DNA from: Oscheius sp. JU75
Taxonomy: Eukaryota; Nematoda; Chromadorea; Rhabditida; Rhabditidae
Length of the DNA stretch: 64,000 bases
Direction of reading: 5' to 3'
Assembly: GCA_037178855.1 (NCBI GenBank)
Contig: JASJZC010000005.1
Location: 248,001 to 312,000 of the forward strand
The notes below the pieces were generated by a model that had not been told where the DNA came from, did not search any database, and was given only the letters and a program-made list of their open reading frames with translations. The position numbers and the translations under genes are program-made. Shown here one piece after another: positions 10,746-22,344 of this stretch (position 1 is the first letter of the stretch; every line of letters begins with the position of its first letter).

Positions 10746-11694
10746 GAGACCAATGGAGGAAAACTGACAGTGAGGTTTAGCGAATGTCTCTCTATCTCTG
10801 TCTCACTGCCTGAATCCTTGTAAAATCCACAGTTAGACAGCTGTCACCAAACATTCACTTCTAAGCCTGTTTATGTTTCTGTAGTCCTTCTCCCTTCCCC
10901 TATCTGCTCGTAGCCTCCTCCCTCCTTTTCAATTTTACGGAGAGCAGGAATCATTTGGAGCATAAAATATGATCTAGTCACTTTTGACAATTGGAAGAAG
11001 ACCCACCACCACTATTCACACTACTCGCTCCCGGAATGCGGTCCGCTTTGAAGCAGCCAGGTAGTCCTGCTGTTGGTAAGTTTGGGCCACAGTTAGAGAG
11101 CTGTTAGACCAAATCGGTTGTAGCCCAAATGGCTCTCTTCCCCTCTCCTCACTAAAAATACTGAATTCTAGAGCTCGTGGGAAGAATTGAAAAACATGTA
11201 CGTGTCTCTTTCGGAGCTCTTTCGGCGTCTAATTGTCGTCAGGGCTCTGCCACTGGCCCGCAGTTGACACTTTTGATGCCTTATTAAACTAAGGGTGAGA
11301 GAGAGACGCGCCCCTTCTGCTCTCTCTCATTTCTCGCCTCTTTTCTGGTATTTTCCAAAAAAAACTTTTAGCTGTACATGATTTATTCGTCCATTTCACA
11401 AGGTAAGTGACTAACTTTTCAAGTTCCGAGTTCCAATTACGGACAACTTGGTTTTTGTCACACCATTTGAGTTACCGATAGGCAATCTGATCTTAGACTT
11501 AGGCTTTAGGCTTTGCTCGGCGGACAAAAGACACTCTTATAAAATTCTGAAAGACCAAATAAGACCATATTGGAATTATATGTACATTTGCTTGTTATCT
11601 TACTGGCAGTAGAAGAAACACAGATGACACCTGTCACCTGGCCGCTGATGAGCCGGCTCGTTTTACCCACACCTATTGGTAGCAGCAGTTATTT

Positions 11695-11905
11695 TTAACG
11701 AGAGACAGAGATAGAGATACCGAGATAAAAGGAGCCTGAGAACAGAGAGACAGGGAGAGAGGAAGACCGAGACAGAGATAGAGGGATTAAGAGATAGAGA
11801 GACGGCGAAAGCGTGACAGAGACGTAGACGAAGGAACAGAGAGACAGCGAGACTGAGAGACTAAGGGACAGAGAAACAGAGAGACAGAGAGAATATGAGA
11901 CAGAG
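11695..11905. repeat. GACAGAGA simple-repeat tract
   Basis: About 210 bp of interrupted GAGACAGAGAGAC repeat. Confidence 0.85.
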
Positions 11906-12873
11906 ACTGTTCACTACATGCCACCTGCTTTAAACCCTTCTTCGAAATTCCGTCCCTAGCCCTTTTATGCCCCAATTCAATCTCATCATCTCTCCTTGAT
12001 TGTAGGCAGTCAGATGTTTCCGATCGGGAGCCACTCTGCCTCTTTTAGTACCTCCGGGTGCTCGTAAAAAGTCTTGCCATTTCCTAGACAGCTTCCCTCT
12101 CATAATCTCAGAGAGAGAATAAGCCACCCTCCTAAGGAATTGTTTATTCGGAGATAGCCAGAGGAAGAATCGGGTCGCATCAAAGAATTCTGAATGCCCT
12201 GGCTATATTCGGCATCGAGGGAAAATCATAACTTTTGCGGGAAGGATATCTTGACTTTCTGACACATTATACTTTCTTGACCGGAGTACCCTCAAAATCT
12301 GTTCTTGGCTGTCTAGAGAGCAAAAGTGCCCATCAGCTTCAAATAGCCACTCACGATAGACAACTGTACTTCCTGATGTTTTTTTTCCAGAAGTCGAAAA
12401 TCACTGACGGGTCTGAAGAACGGAAAATCAAAAGGTGTCTTAGAGAGAGACAGGGACAAACAAATCTCCAACCGATTTTGAATTCATGTACACTACACGG
12501 TCGAAATCCTCAAGAGTTACAATTGTGATTTTCGCACTTGTCGCCACCTCCCCTGCTTCCCCCAATCGGGATCGGATTACAGACAGTCTCTCACCTTTCG
12601 CTCTCTTCCGGCAGGAGTCTGGGCGGGAAGCTTTATGAAAGTACCACAGTTAGATAAATGTTAGGTCAATCACCATTTTACGAGAGTACTTTTCGGTTAT
12701 CCAAAGATATTCCCAGTAGTCGTTTCGAGAAGTTGACCGCCCCCAGGACGGGGAGAGAGTACCCCCACAATCTATACCAGGTGTTGGATTGAATAGCGAT
12801 CGCTCGCCTCGTGTAAATACTCACACTTTCATCCTGCCGCGCTCTGCTTTTCTCTACAAAAGCCTTGGGACAC

Positions 12874-15800
12874 ATGAAGACATGCATCGACCTCGGGCCG
12901 CCACAGCTGGACAACTGGAAGCCACTGCTTCAACGACAGATTTCAGGCGATGCCGAGGGACGACCAGTGAGAGTCCGCGTCGACAAATTGGTGCATTATA
13001 TGGAAGCCAGTCCAGAGTGAGTTTTAGTAGAATTTTAAAGGGTCACGACTTCATGTCGTCATTTTTTCGGATCTCTTGCTTCCATTTTGACCCTACTCAC
13101 CATGGCTCATTACCCAGCTCTCGTCTCTGCCACATTTGTTTGTGGGGCCTAGTAGAGTCGGGTGAATGAGGTCTGTTCTTTCACCTATCAAGTGGGCTTT
13201 GCAGGATTTTTGGGAGAGACAGAGTGACAGGGTGACAGAGACAGACAGACATAGAGACATAGAGACATAGAGACACAGAGACAGAGAGACCTTTGAACTA
13301 CTTTGGTAACTTCCTGTCGCTCTCACTATGTTCCTGTTCCGTTACACAACCCCAGTCCCCAAAAACCTTTTCCTTCCTTCCAATAGGCTCATCAATCTGT
13401 CTAAAATCTCTGTGTTCGACCAGAACCGCCCAGGCTGTGGACAGCGAGAGAGGGGAGGAGTGGTTGAAGAGAGTGAGAGTCACATACACACACTGTCACG
13501 CCCCCTTTGCCAGCATTCCTATCCGTATCTATTCGACTTTCATCTAGCCCAGGAATCAGAGCCTGCTAATATGATCGGGTCAGTAGCATCGACTCCGCGA
13601 TCTTCAAAACAGTACTATAGGTGGCTTCTACATTTCTTTTCTATCGGGTCGGGGAGGGTTTTTCGTGAATAACATAGTTCTTGTCTGAATTCTGAATCCA
13701 CAACAGCTTTTTAATCTAATAGCTGTCTAACTGTGGTATCGTTTCCAGAAACGACTGCCACAGCTACACAACTGTTAGATCAAAGCGGTTGTGGCTCTTA
13801 GAAACTTTCCAAGCACCACATTTTTGCTGTTTCTGATTCAAAAAAGTTTCGTTCAGGCAAGGTTCTTAGTTTCAAAATAACAAAGACCTTTCTTTGATTA
13901 TTGTCCTTTTCCTCTTGACCAAACCTCTTCTTGCGCTATTTGATGTGATGTCCTAAGGGCGTAAAATTGTGTTAGTATAACAATGGAACGGCAGGACTCT
14001 CTCGTTCTTCTGCACTTTTTTTCAACGAGGCGCCAAAAACAAGGAAAGGTTTTCTTCCATTTACTACAGTTAGATAGTTGTTAGGTTAAACGGTTGTGAC
14101 TATCATCAAGAAGCCACTCTGTCTATGTCTCACTGTTCCTCTGTCTTTGTGCCTATCTGTCTGTCTCTCACTCTCACTATCTCTCTGTTTGGCTGTCTTT
14201 CTATCTCTATCTATCTGTCTCTCCCAAAAAAATTCCAACTTTTCCCAGCGGTTGTTCTCTGTCTCTAGATTTAACCCCATTACCTCAAGCTGGAAAAGTA
14301 GTAGGACAGTTGTATCCCCTGACTGCTCCTTTATATCTCCCCTCTCTGTAGAATGTTCAAAAAGCATCCCACTTGATGGATTGTCAGGCAAATTATGAAG
14401 TCACCGTGTGCCTTTTAACCAATTAATTTCTGCTCCTAATAAACAGCAGAATGCGTAATTTCGAATCCGTGACTACTGTAGTTTACTACCCCTTCTAAAT
14501 TTCCGAAAGTCACACATCTCAATCTCATTAAATTGTGTCGTCCCCCGGCTCGTGTAAAGTGATTTCTAATCGTGACAAAGCCATTAATTCACTGTTCCTC
14601 TCCCTTGTCAATAGGTCGCTCTGGAAGACAACTGCTCAGGCCCTCTTGAAAATTCTGGGTAGTGAAAAAAAGTGGGAGAAACAGAAAGACAGTGACAGAA
14701 AGAGAACTTTTAGGCATAGACCACCGATCTGACGTAACTGTGGCCTTTAAATAGAGGCCACTACCATTTTTGACTGGAAAATCACATACCTTCAGGCACG
14801 TTTCCGGCACTTTGGCTGGTCACAATCCAATTGACAGTGACCACGATGACAGCAAGATGGAAGAGGACGTGGAGGCACGTTTCGCCAAGCCGAAAGAAGA
14901 AAATGGGACCAGTGGTGACCTGCATGACAGTATACTTCGCCTAAATGTCGGAGGAACCAGCTATCGAATCAGAGTGAAAAGTATCGTCAAGTATGGGCCG
15001 AAGACACTGCTCGGGAGATTTGTCAGAATGGACAGTGAGCACAGAAAAGCATGGGCTGATGCCTGGTTCGAGGAGGAGAAGGAGTTCTTCTTTGAGAGAG
15101 TACCCAGGTGAGAGAGGGAGACAGAGAGAGACAGAAAGACAGAGAGGCAGGGAAACAGAGAGACAGAGACTCCATTTTTTCCAGATACTTCGACCCAATC
15201 TACGATTTTTACGCCACTGGCAAACTTCACGTGCCCAAGGATCTCTGCTTCGACAAATTCATGGCCGAGCTGCGTTTTTGGGCTGTGAGCAGGAGCCGAA
15301 TGGACGAATGCTGCAGTCCCTTCACACAGTACATGGTCAACATGGACACCCAGCAGGTCTGTCCGCCAGTTAGACAGCTTTCCAGTTCTCTCGGAAACCA
15401 TATAATGGGGTTTTAGGAGCAGTTAGCAGCCGAGGAACAGGTACAGGAAATAGACGATTTTAGAGTGCATGTTTTTTATACATTACTAGAGAAAGGGCGG
15501 GAGTTGCGACATTTTTAAGGTTTGCCAAATTAAAATGCATTTAAAATTGACGCAACTTCTCGACACCCACAAATGGATATTTTCATACTATACTCTCATC
15601 TCTTAGGCGTGTTTAACCCCCACAAAGAGTTGGCCATAAAATTGTATTCGCTTATTTTAAGTTCTCCGTTTGTACTTTTAGAAAGCACGGGCACCAAGTG
15701 ATTCCCAGTGTTTAGGGAAAGGACCACTTTGCTGGCTTGACCCTGGCCAATTTTCGAAGGAAGCTCTGGGCTGTACTGGAAGGACAGACGCAGTCTAAGT

Positions 15801-18800
15801 GGTGGAAGGTGAGTGGTTTTTAGGGACAGGCACTCGCTGTCTCTTTGTCTCTCTGTCTACCCTTTTGATCCGCACTCTTCACCTGCTTTTCTCTATAAAA
15901 ATCAGTTTCGTGATTTCTGACCCTTCACTCCAGCATTCCCAGCCCTGGCACGCCTGTTCCCCTCGTTCCGGGTCCAGTAGCCGCCCATTACAGTGTGCTC
16001 TGACTCTAAAGAATGGCGCGATTTTTGATGGGGAAGTCAGCCCCAAAATATACTCTCACACTCTCTTTGAGATAGCCTCCCGACGGGAGCCATTTCTCCA
16101 ACTGAGAAAAAGCACCTGTTCTGCAAGAGACAAGATTAAGAGAGGCTGCTGATGGGGAAAGATCCAAGGGTTTTCAGGCCTTCGAAGTTATCTCGACCGC
16201 CTTCGTCGTACTGTCCATCTCTGCCCTGATTCTTGGATCCATTCCAGAGTTCCAGGTACCGCAGAAGAATGAGGATGGACAGTTAGTATACGCCACAGCA
16301 ACCTATCCGACGTGAGTTTTGGAGCTGAGAGGATATGGGGAGAACGTCTAGAGACAGAGAAACAGAGAGACCCAGGAGGCAGAGAAAACACCACCTATTT
16401 TCCAGGTATCCAAATGGAGGAGGTCGAACCATCGAGTCAAAGACCGTTGTCAAGGACGCCAATGAGCAGCAGGTTCGTCTCTTTTTCCTTATCTTCATTC
16501 TCACATACCGTAATCCCAAAAAGCACTATTCACATTCCAGAATTTTACAACGGAACCAGTGGCTCCAGTAGTCCGAACCAAGGTGACCAAAAAACCCAAC
16601 TTCTACCGAGTGTTCTTTCTCTCTATAACCCCCAAAAAGAGTTGACTCTAAAAACGCGCAGCTTCAGCTAAACCGATTTTCAATGAAACTATTTTCGAAA
16701 TAGTGATACCGAGATAATATGTGCATTTTTCAGATCGAGATGACGGAGCACCCCGTCTTCACATGGGTTGAGAACCTGTGTGTTGTCTACTTTTCATTGG
16801 AATATGCTGTCAGGTTCCTCTGTGCTCCGAGAAAACTGTTCTTCGCCAGACAGTTCTTGAACGTCATCGATCTCCTCTCCATCGCTCCCTTCTACTTCGA
16901 GATGCTGCTCTGGTTGGTGAGTTTGGGAGACTGGGTAGCTGTGAGTGGGTAGTCGACTGGATGTACCGTAAGTGGGACATTAGAGACAGACTAACTCGTT
17001 TCCAGTGCCAGTTACAGAGGATAGGAGAAGTACTTATAGGTTTAGAGTTCGGTAGTCAACTACGTACTATTGAAGCATGAGTCATTGCCCAGTCCTGTCC
17101 AAGGGTGCATAGTTTTGTACTCTATCCTGATCTGAGTTAGACTAGAATGGGTTCAGAATATAAACTGTAAGAGAATGTCCGACTTTTCTTATGTTTGTAT
17201 GTACCTTACTAGATACTTTCCCATCTGGTCACAGTGATTGAACAGTTCTGTGCCATGCCGTTTAGCACCCCGTTGAATATTGAACACAGGCTCTCTCGGC
17301 CTTTCCTCTACACAAGTAGAAAACAGGGTTGTAGGACACGGAACGCACTATCCATTAGCAACAACTCAATAAAACAACTTGCTGTTTTAAACTACAAGTA
17401 ATGCTATCGCAATGGGCCACAATGACATTCCCATTCCTTTGAACTTTGTCTTGTTTATGTTCTCTTCTGTCCAGCGGGAAAGGGTACAGTAAAAATAACT
17501 GTCATTAATAAGCCGAAACAGAACTAGGGGTTACTATGATAAAGCTGTAAACTGTCAATGTAGACATCTGGGCACTTTCCATCCAAGGGGCCCAGTTGGC
17601 ATTATAGTTTCACGAGGCTTCACAGCCCGTGGCTACAGTGGGACAAGATTTTCAGCCATCTCTTTCAGTGCGGCATCAGTGGTGAGAACGTCCGAAAAGT
17701 CCGGTGGGCCTTCCTCACCGTCCGTCTTCTCCGTGTCCTTCGTGTCATCCGAATCGCGAAGCTCGGTCGCTTCAGTCCCGGCCTGGCGAATTTCGCCTTG
17801 ACCATCCGAAAATCGAAGAAACAGATGCAGATGGTCGGAATTGTCATGCTGACCGTGGTCGTATTCTTCTCCACACTGATCTATTTCTTGGAGAGAGACG
17901 AGATGGATACCAAGTGGGATTTTCTCGTTTCCTCCTTAGAAGCTCAAAACATTCAGATTCACTTCAATTCCCGCCACATTCTGGTGGTGTGTCGTGACGA
18001 TGGCTACAGTAGGATACGGTGATTTGGTGCCGGTCACGGTGGCAGGAAAGATGGTCGGAACTGGGGCCATCGTCTGTGGAGTCATGGTTCTGGCTCTTCC
18101 CATCACTATTATGGTGAGTTTGGAGATTTCTATGGATCATTGAGCATAAAAAAATAGTGTCATTATGCGAATGACAAGTCGCGGACTAGTTCCTGGTTAC
18201 CCAGCGCGCCGATCCTATTTTTCAAGGTCTGAACAGCATTTTTATGTTCTAGAAAGTTGTAGCACTGAACAAAATCTACAACTTTGCTGAACATCACACT
18301 GTCTGAAATCCTCTCTTTCGAAATTAGTTATTTTATTTTAGTACTGGGCTCGGTCGCCCGTGTCATTTCCGTACCATTTTTTTGATCCTCATAGGAAAGG
18401 AAAAATAATTTCCCATCAGCTTTCGGGCTCATTGTATTGTTTTAGCGGTACCCTTAGACCATAATCGCTGTAGAACGAGTCTAACGAAGTAGCTTCGAAT
18501 GTGGTCTTTGAGAAAATACTATTTTTTGGAGAACAAGAGGACCCACTGTTCAGGCTTAATTCATGGGGGGTTACCGGGTCTAAGAGGCCTAATTGTATAG
18601 CCCAAATCATGTTGGAGAACTAGGCTTTGCCTAGTCTGAGAAAAAACTTCCAGCTTCCGAAGTAGCCTCAAGAGTGGACTGGGCCATTTAGAGGGTCAAG
18701 GTTACATTTTTTTAGCTTTGCCATGTTCTGTAAAGTTGTATAGCAGAAAAAATGCTACAACTTTGCAAAACATCGCAGAATGAAAAAATGCAACGTTGAC

Positions 18801-19051
18801 TAAACTGGCTGATTTCTGTTGCGCACCACGAGTGCTAAAGATGGTTTCGGCCCGACCTTTTCTGAGCAGTCTAAGACGCATGTCTGCTCTCTATAAAGTT
18901 TACATTTTCCTTATATCATTCCCTAGTCGATTTCCCCTTATATAGCCTCAAAACATTCCCTTTTTAGGTCAACAACTTCATGCAAGTGGTGAAGCTGCGC
19001 GAGGAGAAGATCGTCAAGAAGTACGCCCAGCAGCAGGGAGACCACGTCTAA
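12874..19051 (+). CDS. Voltage-gated potassium channel alpha subunit, Shab/Kv2-like
   Basis: Exons: 12874-13016, 13387-13620, 14796-15107, 15185-15356, 15716-15808, 16178-16311, 16406-16472, 16734-16916, 17669-17913, 17957-18113, 18968-19051, about 607 residues. The T1 domain starts at [10 protein letters not shown] (about residue 174) and has the intersubunit zinc motif HX5CX20CC (HVPKDLC, then DECC) typical of non-Shaker Kv channels. S1-S3 follow, then S4 with regularly spaced charges ([15 protein letters not shown]). The selectivity filter is TVGYGD, and S6 contains [10 protein letters not shown], a PxP-like variant. It should form tetrameric K+ channels in the plasma membrane of excitable cells. 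The first two exons rest only on matching splice phase; translation could instead begin at MEEDVEARF (14856). The C-terminus is short, ending about 30 residues after S6. Confidence 0.85.
14108..14226. repeat. TCTCTGTC tract in K+ channel intron
   Basis: Interrupted TCTCTGTCTC repeat inside the intron 13621-14795. Confidence 0.75.
18186..18560. repeat. Dispersed repeat family A (copy in K+ channel intron)
   Basis: It shares long blocks with 56030-56420, including CTCGGTCGCCCGTGTCA, CAGCTTTCGGGCTCATTGTA and GAACGAGTCTAACGAAGTAG. It also contains a foldback arm pair at 18245-18293. Confidence 0.65.
18701..18796. repeat. Long foldback repeat in K+ channel intron
   Basis: The roughly 40 bp arms are inverted copies with few mismatches (GTTCTGTAAAGTTGTA against TACAACTTTGCAAAAC, with outer ACATTTTTTTAGC against GAATGAAAAAATG). 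Confidence 0.7.
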
Positions 19052-19420
19052 GCTTTTCGCAAATTTTTCTAGATATACCTCTCCCTTTCTTGCCATTTTT
19101 GAAAGAAAAACCAGTCAACTGGGTCATAAGAACACGGCGTATCAACACATTTTTAACCTGCTTTATCCCTTTTTTTTCTTATGAAAGTAGCCATTTACTC
19201 CCTAAATTTGGGAGACGATCTCAGCAAAAAAGATACCTATCGTTATAGTACCGTAACCCTAAGGTAGAGAAATATCGTAAAGCTTTATTACTTTTCTGCT
19301 TTTTGAATAAAACAGAGGTGTGAAAGAGGGGGAGAAGTCGAGAAAACAGGAGGGTGTATCACAGACATACTGTCTTATTAGGCCTCAAAATACTGGGTAT
19401 TTCTTCATTTTCGTGACTCA

Positions 19421-22163
19421 TCAGAAGAGTCCATTCGCGAGATTGGCGACAAGTTCAAGGAGATCTCCATTGCCGCCGAGCGTCATGACTTCCATTGTGA
19501 TCTGCTCCGTGACGACTTTTAGGCGCTGTTGGGTGTAGCTGAAATGGGGAAGGAGTTAGGACGAGGTTTTAAGAATGTCGTGATCCCGTTCTCCCAGACA
19601 TGTCTTAGGCTCTCAAAAGATCGGGCCGGCCCGGGGTCGATTTTCAGCGGTGCGAAAACAGCCATGCGGAAGAGTAGTTGTTTTCGGTCAAAATGGTCGT
19701 TTTTCTTTCGCTGGCACATTTTTTGTTTCTATTAGTTGCAAAGATTTTGCTACGTTTTCAACACGGTCAAGAAGTATTTTACAGGCCTTCAATACTTTCC
19801 ACATGGGGCCACTTTCGCCCGTTAGAAAACTTTCCCATCGAGGTGTTTTACACACTGAAACGATAAAAAAAGGATAAAAAACCGACTCTAGAGATCCACG
19901 ACGACGAATCTCCTGGACGCAGAACTGCTTGACTTCGAGGGAATGGGTTCGTTGTCTCAGAACGTCTGTAAGTTTGCCCTTTTTTTTTTACCACAAAACG
20001 CTTAAAAACTCACTCAAGACGGCGTCATCATTAGCATTGTCGGCCGGCGACGTTCGAATGGCATGAATGATGGGGAAGGAGAATTTGCCTTCCGTGAGAT
20101 CCTCAGCATAGGTCTTGGCCTTGGCCATGTCCTCACTCGTCAAATTGAGATAGTCGTCCCGGATTTGGAAGAACTTGGCCAGCAGATTGCAGATCGTCTC
20201 CAGATTGAAGTCGTGATGGGTGAAGAGCTGCATCAGACGGGCAGCGAGGCAGAAGAGACCCCCGGTTTCTGCGATAACAAAAAATTGGGGACATTAGAAA
20301 CGCTACTTCCCATATTTTAACTTTGCAGTAAAGGTTAGGAGTGAAACAAAATGAGTTTTAAAGAAAAACAGCTCAGATACCCGAAAAACATCGGCGGGAT
20401 TGAACACGAGTCGCTCAAATCCATAGCCCAGCGCTCTAATCATGCGGCTATTTTACTAATTTACTATAGGGCTATTTCTCGGACCCGAAAAATTGCAAAA
20501 GCGACTTGTTTAGCAACCAACATAGACCTCATAAGGCAACTTGTAATTTGTCAGGAAGTGTGAAAAGGGTTCAAATCATGTTTGACCCATTTTCGAGCGA
20601 GTCTAAGGCGGCACATGCAAAATCAGTCGGCCCACAAGTTTTTAGACGTCTTAAAAAACCGACACTTTACGTAGAGGAATAGTACCGAATCTCGTAAATA
20701 TAATGACTGCTGTAATTCAGGTGCCTCTTTCACTCACGAGGACTCTCCTGTAATAAAAAAACCAAATTGGCTATGGGCCGCCTAAGATCCACGAGAGCCA
20801 GTTCATGTATTTTCTGAGAAAATGTAGTGAACTTGCCAGAATGGCTCAGTCGGTTAGCGCTCCGACTACGAATCCAAACGGAGCGGGATCGATCTCTCAC
20901 GTACGACAAACGTTTTTGCCCGAAACACTGGAAAACAGCTTTAGTGAGTCTATTATGACTAAAATACATTGGAAGTAATCTCTTTTTGCTGCTTGCCCCG
21001 AACCTATAATTTTGCTCGCCTAATTCAAACAGGGTAGCGCAATTGAAAAGAAGAAGAACCCACTTTGAGCCACCATCTCCTCATACTCCACTTCCGTCGG
21101 ACAGAGTACACAGTCCCTCCAGTAGAGTTCCTTGCCCTGTCCTCGATGCAACTCAAGCATCTGTTCCGTGAAGATCCTGACGGCGTCCGGATGTCCCAAG
21201 GCGGTGCACCTCTCTAGAGCTCGAAAATAGATGTAGTTGGCGCTGTTGATCGTCCTCGGGATGCCATATATGCTGTGTGTCACGGGGACGCCGCGTCGCA
21301 TCACCGAATTGTCCTCAATGTCGTCGACCATCAGCGAGGCGTTGTGCAGCATCTCCACGATCTCTGCAAGAGATTGATGGGCAGAAGCATTGAGAAAGGA
21401 TAATAAGATTCGAAGAGAAACGTACCACAAATGGCTATGAACTTCTCCTGTGAAATTTGAAGCCAGAAGTTGAAGGCCTCGGCCATACGGGCTCGTACCT
21501 GGAAAGTAAGTGATTAGAACTTTCTAAGCATCACTCTTCCGATATGGTTTCTAAGTGTGTTTAATCGATTCGCCGTCAAATTTCACCATAAAGTAGCCTA
21601 CTTTGACAGGAAAATGAAGAAAATGACTGTACGAGGTCAAAACAGTGTTTCATCTTTTTCTTAGTAATTTTTCTAAGAAAGTGGACAATTCTAGGGTGAC
21701 GGCGAATCAATTGAGCACACTTAAAATTAAGAAAAAAAAACACCGAAAAATGCAAATATTTTTCAGGGAAATTCGTTGCGGAACCCGTTTGCGCCGTTTA
21801 CCAATAACTGGACTGTCTCTTTTAACGAAATAGAGCATTCTACGCTGAGTCTCTGGGCTGAAGCCATCGAAATTACTCAGGGTTTTAGACTTCATTGAAG
21901 GGCTCGACTACAGAGCAGTTTCCACAAGAGAGAATGCCATTTTCTGGGCTATATACATGCTATTTGACCGGGATTCTACTCCCAACCGACGAGACTTCAC
22001 AAATTATGTAAGGAAAATAAACCGGAAAATGATTTAATAAACCCACATGTTTCCCCGGGTGGTCCCGAATATACTGATAGGGTGCCGTCAGGTAGTCTTC
22101 ACTGCCCGGGGCGATGACTCTCGACGGCTCCGGCCCGTCTCCATTGTTCATTGGCAGGTCCAT
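19421..22163 (-). CDS. Geranylgeranyl diphosphate synthase
   Basis: Six exons: 22163-22047, 21498-21426, 21363-21064, 20268-20014, 19965-19887, 19538-19421, 313 residues, the usual length for eukaryotic type III GGPP synthase. The first aspartate-rich motif is DDIEDN in MLHNASLMVDDIEDNSVMRR, and the second is DDYLN in FFQIRDDYLNLTS. The KTGGLF, EGKFSFPIIHA and GSLDYTQQRL signatures are also present. The enzyme condenses farnesyl diphosphate with isopentenyl diphosphate to make the C20 donor for protein prenylation. The start ATG follows GTTTCAG directly, and the upstream gene (SART3-like) ends only 181 bp away on the same strand, so co-transcription with trans-splicing is likely. All six exons join in phase. 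Confidence 0.93.
20835..20905 (+). repeat. tRNA-like element in GGPPS intron
   Basis: GCCAGAATGGCTCAGTCGG gives a canonical A-box. It is followed by GCGCTCCGACTACGAATCC, an anticodon-like loop CTACGAA (Arg-ACG-like), and a degraded B-box (GGGATCGATCTC). The stems do not close well, so it is probably a tRNA-derived repeat or pseudogene, antisense to the host gene. Confidence 0.45.
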
Positions 22164-22344
22164 CTGAAACGTCATTAGCCAAATACAAATAACAAGATAT
22201 CCATCAAGGAAAATCCGTTTCTTGGGTTAAAAAAAAAGATAAAAACGAGTACATTTTACTGGAAACGAATAGGACAATAGTTTAGACCTGTAAATAGTCT
22301 GGAAATGAGAAATAACCGGGGGTTGGGTCACAAAAAAGTGGGGA

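Larger units (their letters stand above)
9678..12873. other. Divergent intergenic/5' region between HDAC and K+ channel genes
   Basis: No certain gene was found. It contains the candidate exon at 10200-10386, copy 2 of the tRNA-like dispersed repeat (10466-10745), CAGCTG-type motifs (about 10825, 11095, 12640) and a GACAGAGA tract (11695-11905). Part of it may be a long 5' intron of the K+ channel gene. Confidence 0.4.

Noticed and set aside
14796..15107. Shaker-type (Kv1) assignment of the K+ channel
   Set aside because: The T1 domain carries the HX5CX20CC zinc motif that Shaker-type channels lack.
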